Of a stretch of DNA of 64,000 nucleotides, positions 58,980 through 64,000 are shown piece after piece. Every line of letters begins with the position of its first letter. Position 1 is the stretch's first letter. The translations under genes and the position numbers were made by a program. This DNA comes from Diacronema lutheri (lineage: Eukaryota; Haptophyta; Pavlovophyceae; Pavlovales; Pavlovaceae): the NCBI GenBank assembly GCA_019448385.1, contig JAGTXO010000033.1, positions 139,001 to 203,000 on the forward strand, given 5' to 3'. The notes beneath the pieces are model-generated. The model was not told the origin of the DNA, searched no databases, and worked only from the letters and a program-made list of their open reading frames with translations.

Positions 58980-59486
58980 TTATATACTCGTCAGCTTCTA
59001 CTCTATATACGGAGCGTCGCCGCTGCCGCAGATCCCCTCAAGCCCCTCCGAGCCGAAGCCGAGAGAGTAAGGGTGCGCCACTGTTGTGCCTCTGTGTGAG
59101 GGCATCCCTGGGGGCTCGAAGACCGTCCAGGGTGGTGGCACGTGCAGATTCCTCTGCGGGTTTCGTGAGTGTGTGCAGTCTGCGTGCTGTGCAGTGTGCG
59201 GAGTGCGCCGCACGGCGCGCGCGCGCAGCCAAGCGCAACGGCCGGCAGAAAGCCGGCCGCGGCTGCGAGGCCTGCGCGCGCGCGCTACGGCGCGCTTGGC
59301 TTCACAATGGGAGAAAGGGGTGGCGATGTGGGGAAAGGGGGCGGCGCGGCCGCGCCGGCGGCGGCGGCAACGCCAGCTGGCGGCGCGGCCGGGGCGAGCG
59401 CAGCGGCGGCCGCGGCCGCCGCCTGCGAGCGCGTCGCGCGCGCGGCTCCGGGGGGCGGCGGCAGCGGCGTGCGCGCCGACGCGCGC

Positions 59487-59520
<34 letters not shown>

Positions 59521-59644
59521 GCGACACGGCGGCCGCCCAGTCGCCGCGCGCGCGCCACTCGCACGCGCGCCGGTGGATGTTGCGCGCCCCCGAGAAATCG
59601 CGATCGAAGAAGGTGTCGCAGCAGTGGCACAGCCCGACCGCCCT
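58980..59644. other. Intergenic/low complexity
   Basis: Downstream of two convergent genes. A plus-strand Gly/Ala-rich frame (MGERGGDVGKGGGAAAPAAA, from about 59307) is open but is composition only. No supported gene. Confidence 0.4.
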
Positions 59645-60328
59645 CTAGGCGGCAGACGCAGCGCTGTAAGCTGGGCGCCGAGTGCCGAGGGCGTGCGCCC
59701 AATCGGCGAGCTGGTGCTCAGGTGCGAGGATTTTGAGCTTCTTGCCATGCGGCGCGAGGATGTGAATCGCCGAGCTCGCCGGCCGCGCGACGCCTCGCCC
59801 AGCGCCGGAACCCGCCGCGGCACCGTCGAGGAGCTCCACGTCGGCGTCTGCGGCGCCGGCGCTTGTCACCTCGACGCTCAACTCGGCCGCGTTGAGCACG
59901 AGTGTAGGCTCCTCGCCTTCGACGCGCGCGACCGCGAGCACGCCGTCGTCGTCTAGCGTCGCCCAGCGCGGCTGCCACGCGTTCCATCGGTTGCGCTTGA
60001 GGATGGAACCTTGGAGGACCGCCTTGGGAGCGTTGCGCGAGCGTGTGCCAGGCGCCTTGGCAGGCGACGCCCGGCGCGCCGGCTGGTGCGCAGCCAGCTC
60101 TGGGAGGAGCGGGTGAATCGCCGCGGCGCTCGGCGTCCCATCCGACGCGGCGTCGCCCGAGGAAAGGCGCGCCGTGCTCGGGCGGCGCCCGGTGGGCGAG
60201 AAGAGCGCAAACTCGGCGTCGGTCACGCTCGTTGCCACACTCAGCTTCGCCGGCGCGCGCGCCGGCTTGAACATGCGCTCCATGAAGGCGCACAACGACG
60301 AAGACGTTATGGACTCCGCGCCGAACAT
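59645..60328 (-). CDS. PH-domain protein
   Basis: 227 residues from the ATG at 60326-60328 (MFGAESITSSSLCAFMERMF). The N-terminal half is Ser/Ala/Pro-rich. The C-terminal half is a PH fold: LQGSILKRNRWNAWQPRWAT, LDDDGVLAVARV, then a long Ala/Gly insert, IHILAPHGKKLKIL and LADWAHALGTRR (final helix with the conserved Trp). Probably phosphoinositide or protein binding at membranes. No other domain. Divergent from the Elg1-like gene with 111 bp between starts. Confidence 0.75.
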   Translation of the reverse strand: MFGAESITSSSLCAFMERMFKPARAPAKLSVATSVTDAEFALFSPTGRRPSTARLSSGDAASDGTPSAAAIHPLLPELAAHQPARRASPAKAPGTRSRNAPKAVLQGSILKRNRWNAWQPRWATLDDDGVLAVARVEGEEPTLVLNAAELSVEVTSAGAADADVELLDGAAAGSGAGRGVARPASSAIHILAPHGKKLKILAPEHQLADWAHALGTRRPAYSAASAA

Positions 60329-60439
60329 CGCGCCGAAATCTGCGGCACTCAAGTTTCGGGATGCGCGCCAAAGAAGGAACGGGCTGCGGAGGTCCTCGCA
60401 GAAATGGCGCCAACCGCGTGAGTGGTCCAAGTGAGTCGA

Positions 60440-63400
60440 ATGGCCGCGTTGGACCCCGGTGCGGCGCCCGGGCGCGTGGCACGCGGCGCGCGCGCGCGCG
60501 CGTGCGATCTGCGTTGCAGCCGCCACTTGAGTGCGCGCCTTGCCGCCCGCCGCCCGGCCAGCAGACCTGTGCGACGATGACGATGACTTCCAACGGTCAG
60601 CCCACTGGCGACCGCCGGCTTCGCTCTCCGCGCCGCTGCCGGCAACGGCCAAGGGCGATGCGTTCGCCGTGCTGATGGGTGCCAAGCGTGCGCGCCGCGT
60701 CTTAAACCCGCTGCGCCGTGCGCCCCACTTTTGCCCGCTCCCCACAAGCTCACGCGCGTGCGCCGCGTGGCACCCCTGCGCGCCGCGCGCGCGCGGCGCC
60801 CTGACGCGCGTGCGGACGGCGCGCAGGCTCTGCCGGCGGCACGCCACCGCCGGGTGTCGAGCAGGCTGTAGCACCGCCCGCCGTTCTCGCGCCCGTCCAG
60901 CCCATGCTGCCGCCCGCCGACGCTCTCGCGCCTCCTCAGCACGCGGCGGCCGACGCTGTGACCGCCGCCGTAGCCAAGCGAGGTGGCACGCGCGGTGCCA
61001 AGCGGCGCGGCGCTGAGCTGCAGAATGAGACGCGGGATGCGCCGCGCGCGTTCGACGCGTTGTCGGGCGGCACGCGCGCGCCAACGGACGCGAGCGCGCG
61101 CCCAACGGCTGCAGCGGAGATGGCGACGCCCGTTGCCGCTAGGCAGCGTACGGTAAGCGATGGCGGCGGTGCTGCGCCGGCAGTGAGCGCCCCGCGCGCA
61201 TCGGCGCGGTTGCGCCTCGGTCGCTCGCCCTGCCAGACCGCGCCGCAGCCGCAGCCGCAGCCGCAGCCGCAGCCGCAGCCGCAGCCGCAGCAGCAGCAGC
61301 AAGTGCAGCCGCTCACGCACGATGCCGCAGAACGCGAGGCCGTGGCCGACGCCGACGCCGACGCCGAGTCCCACACGCAGCCGACGAGCACCGCGCTCGA
61401 CGCTGCTCGTCCGCGCGGCGCCAGCGCGACGCGCAGCCCCAAGCGGTGTCGCGCGCGCGAGCTCGAAGCCACGCAAGCCGCCGGCATTCGGGTGCCCGCC
61501 GCCACGCCCGCCGCGCCGCCTGCGCTGCGCTCTCGCGCCAACGGCAGGGACGACGCGGAGGTGCACGGCGCGCGCGCGCAGGCCGCAGCGTCCCGTCCCG
61601 ACCTCGACGTCGAGGGTGAGGGCTGCGCGCGAGCGCACGCAGAGCGGCAGCCGCCGCCGCAGCACGCGCAGCAGCCCAAGGCGCCGGCGCTGCCCAAGGC
61701 GCGCTTCTTCATGACGGCGGCCGAGCGCGCGGCCGCGGACGAGCATGCGGCCGCGGACGCGGCGGCCAGCGCGGAGGCGGCGAGGGCGGCCGCGGCGCAG
61801 GCGCGCTTGTTGGCGCGCGCGTCGTCGGCTGCGACGGCTGGCCCGCTCGCACCACTCTTCCTTGGCCACGAGGCGCGCGTGGCGGCGAGCGCGGCGGCGG
61901 CAGCGTCGCGTGCGGCTGCGGGCGGGGTCGGTGCGGGCGGTGGCGCAGTGGCAAGGCTGCTTCGGCTGACGCCCGCGTGGCAGCCGCTGCACGGCGAGGA
62001 CGTGGACGACTTTGTGCGAGCGGCCGCGCAAGACGCGGCCGCGGCCACGGCCGAGCCGACCGCAGGCGCGGTCGTGGGTGGCGTGGGCCATCCGCGCGAG
62101 GGCGCGGATGGCCCACGCCCACGGCCAGCGTGGGCGTGGGCAACGTCGGCGGGCGAGCCGCGCACCGCGCGCGCCGCGCGCGGGCCCGACCAGGCCGCCC
62201 CCGCGCCTCGCGCGCGCGCCGCCGAGCCGCCCGATCGCACGGCCATCGTGCGCGCCGCATCTTTCCGGCAATTTCTCGGAATCGACCCCGATGCGTTCGC
62301 CGCGGCCGAGCGCGCGGCGAGCGACGAGCCAAGGGGCCGAGCGCTCGTGCCGGTGGCGTTGGACGTGCCCGCGCCCGCCATGCCGCACGCCGCGCCGCGC
62401 GCGCGCACGCTGCCCGGTGAGCCTGAGCTTCTGACGCCTGCCGAGCTTGCGGCCAACGGGCCGTGCATCGAGCAGCTCAGCGTGTGGCTACGCTCGTGGG
62501 CGCAGCGCGCGCCGGCGCAGCGGCCGTCGCCGCGCCGTGAGGAGCCCGCGCGGCGCGGCCGGCTGGCCAAGCAGCCGCGGCCAGTTGTGCGCGAGCTGAG
62601 CTCCGAATCCGATGCGCACGATGGCGGCGATGCGCACGATGGCGGCGATGCGCACGATGGCGGCGATGGCGGCGACGGCGCGCGGGGCGCGGGCGGCGCG
62701 CGCCAATCGGATGCTGAGCTTGTGAGCCCTTCGCGCCTGGTGGGCCCGGCGGCGGCCCAATTTGGCGGTGCGCGCATGGACTGCGGCGCGAAGGGCCTTG
62801 CGCGCCGCATGGCGCGCAAGCTCCACGCGGACGCGCGCACGAAAGCGCCAAAAGTCCGGGGCGCGCGACGTGCGGCCGCGGACGATTCATCGTGCGATGG
62901 CGGCAGCGACGACAGCGGATGCGAGTGCGAGCACGTGGCGGCGGTCGCGCTCGTCGGTCCGACGGGCGTGGGCAAAAGTGCCGCCGTGTACGCGTGCGCG
63001 CACGCGCTGGGTATGCGCGTGATCGAGGTGAACCCGGGCGAGCTGCGTTCGGCCAGGGCGATGAGCCGTTACGAGGAGGCGACCCAATCGAGGCACGTCG
63101 CCTTTGCACGGCCGGCGGGCGCCTGCGCGGGCGCGGGCGCGGGCGCGGGCGTGCAGGCTGTGCAGGGCGCACAGGGCGCGCGGAGCGCGCGCTACGGCTA
63201 CGGCGCGGCGGAGGCGCACGCTGTCGCGCCGTCGCGCAAATCGCGCAGCGCGCTTGCGGCCGGCGATGTTGACGCTGACGACGACGACGACCATGGCGGC
63301 GACGGCAGCGAGGCGCAGGCGGCGTCGCGCGCGGGCAAGCGCAAGACTCAGCCCGCCACGATGGAAGCGGACGCGGCGCGCGCGTGCGCGCGCGGCGCGC

Positions 63401-64000
63401 CGCCCAGCTCCGCCGACCTGCACGCCGCCGCCTCCGCCTCCGCTGCCGGCGCGGGCGCGGGCGGCGCGGCTGCTCCAGTCGGGGGCGGTGTGAGTGTGCT
63501 GCTGCTCGACGAAGCTGACGTGCTGTTCGACGACGAAGCCGGCTTCCTGCCGTGCGTCGCGCGGTTGCTGGGCAGCGCGAGCGGGCCGGTCGTGCTGACG
63601 TGCCACGCGCTCCCCCCCGCGCTGCTCGTGCTGCCCCGCGCGCGCGCGCTGCTGCACGAGCTGCGATGGCAGGGCGCACACCCGGCCGCGCTCAGCGGCG
63701 CGCTGCGCGCGCAGGCGCAGCGGCTTGGCGCTCGCGTCTCGTCACGCGCGCTCGATGCGCTCGCTCTCGCCTCCCTCGGTGACGTGCGCCGAGGGAGCCG
63801 CGCGTTGCATCTTGCGGCCGCCTGCTGCCCGCCGTTACCGCTGCCGCCGCCGCTGCCGCCGCCGCCGCCGCCGTGCGCCGCCGCCGCGCCGGCGAGCAGC
63901 GATGGCGGCGGACGCAGCGATGGCGGCGGACGCAGCGATGGCGGCGCACGCAGCGATGGCGGCGCACGCAGCGATGGCGGCGGACGCAGGGATGGCGGCG
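60440..64000 (+). CDS. Elg1/ATAD5-like PCNA unloader, 5' part
   Basis: Exons 60440-60458, 60562-60687 and 60827 onward join in phase (all GTGCG introns) and continue past the window end. The N-terminus is acidic (DPADLCDDDDDFQRSA) with GDAFAVLMGAKR, then a long Ala/Pro/Gln-rich region including a (PQ)n tract and the minisatellite at 62621-62668. The ATPase starts ALVGPTGVGKSAAVYACAHA (Walker A), IEVNPGELRSARAMSRYEEA then TQSRHV, closely matching ATAD5 'EVN...RSGR.......EATQSH'. After an acidic insert comes VLLLDEADVLFDDEAGFLPC (Walker B) and GPVVLTCHA. Elg1-RFC removes PCNA from chromatin after replication. The ring-forming C-terminal domain lies outside. Confidence 0.82.
61246..61306 (+). 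repeat. CCGCAG trinucleotide-pair repeat
   Basis: About ten CCGCAG units, coding Pro-Gln, inside the Elg1-like gene. Confidence 0.9.
62618..62668 (+). repeat. Coding minisatellite
   Basis: Three to four GATGCGCACGATGGCGGC units coding Asp/Ala/His/Gly, in frame within the Elg1-like gene. Confidence 0.85.
63895..64000 (+). repeat. Coding minisatellite at window end
   Basis: Repeated AGCGATGGCGGCGGACGC / AGCGATGGCGGCGCACGC units, coding Ser-Asp-Gly-Gly-Gly/Ala-Arg, continuing off the window. Confidence 0.85.

Noticed and set aside
1-64000. tRNA, rRNA or snRNA genes
   Set aside because: I found no cloverleaf with the usual B-box (GGTTCGA) context and no rRNA-like sequence by eye; a covariance-model scan would be needed to exclude them.

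Overview
This 64 kb window is nuclear DNA from a very GC-rich, gene-dense, intron-containing eukaryote, most likely a microalga; a haptophyte would fit, but no marker here fixes the phylum. The evidence is a 26S proteasome ATPase, a mitochondrial carrier, histone H2B with an mRNA 3' stem-loop, SMN, NSA2, a ubiquitin hydrolase, MAPEG, CPAP-like and Elg1/ATAD5-like genes, and short GC-rich introns. I joined exons by matching reading phase with conserved protein sequence. In 19 of 23 host introns placed this way the 5' splice site reads GTGCG; acceptors are mostly CAG.

Layout. 0-5 kb: tail of a thiol methyltransferase, a Met-rich coiled-coil protein, RPT6 (five exons), and a divergent oxoglutarate/malate-type carrier. 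5-11 kb: a poorly resolved stretch, then a four-exon gene joining an extracellular BMP/PnrA-type ligand-binding domain, Kelch repeats, an FN3-like domain and a membrane helix to a cytosolic glutaminase. 11-17 kb: repeat remnants, a thioredoxin-fold secretory protein, a coiled-coil protein, an SRPBCC-like protein and an alpha/beta hydrolase. 17.5-20.3 kb: a head-to-head inverted duplication of a membrane-protein gene whose two copies encode the same protein. 20-31 kb: a MAP3K-epsilon/Cdc7-like kinase with a PH domain, a dispersed insertion with 14-bp direct flanks, mitochondrial uL23, a large Patched/Dispatched-type RND protein and an SMN orthologue. 31-42 kb: CapA-like, RibD-C reductase, MGST3, GAF protein, methylthioribose kinase, UCH, NSA2 and a Trp/Arg-rich Sfi1-like protein.

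42.4-48.2 kb is mobile DNA: a complete MULE (about 335-bp terminal inverted repeats, perfect 11-bp target duplication, four-exon transposase) sits inside an older element with about 31-bp G-rich inverted termini that carries a zinc-ribbon protein gene. 48-52.5 kb holds a protein with fifteen 34-residue tandem repeats whose variation falls at a few fixed positions, plus another copy of the 22.6-kb repeat. 52.6-64 kb: a truncated DJ-1 gene, a C2H2 zinc-finger gene, H2B, a CPAP/SAS-4-like centriole gene, a PH-domain gene and the 5' part of an Elg1/ATAD5 PCNA unloader that runs off the end.

Many neighbours are divergent pairs with start codons 27-116 bp apart, so shared promoters are likely. Runs of 20-50 C or G occur eight times, five of them just after stop codons. 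Exon limits come from reading by eye and may be off by one or a few bases.
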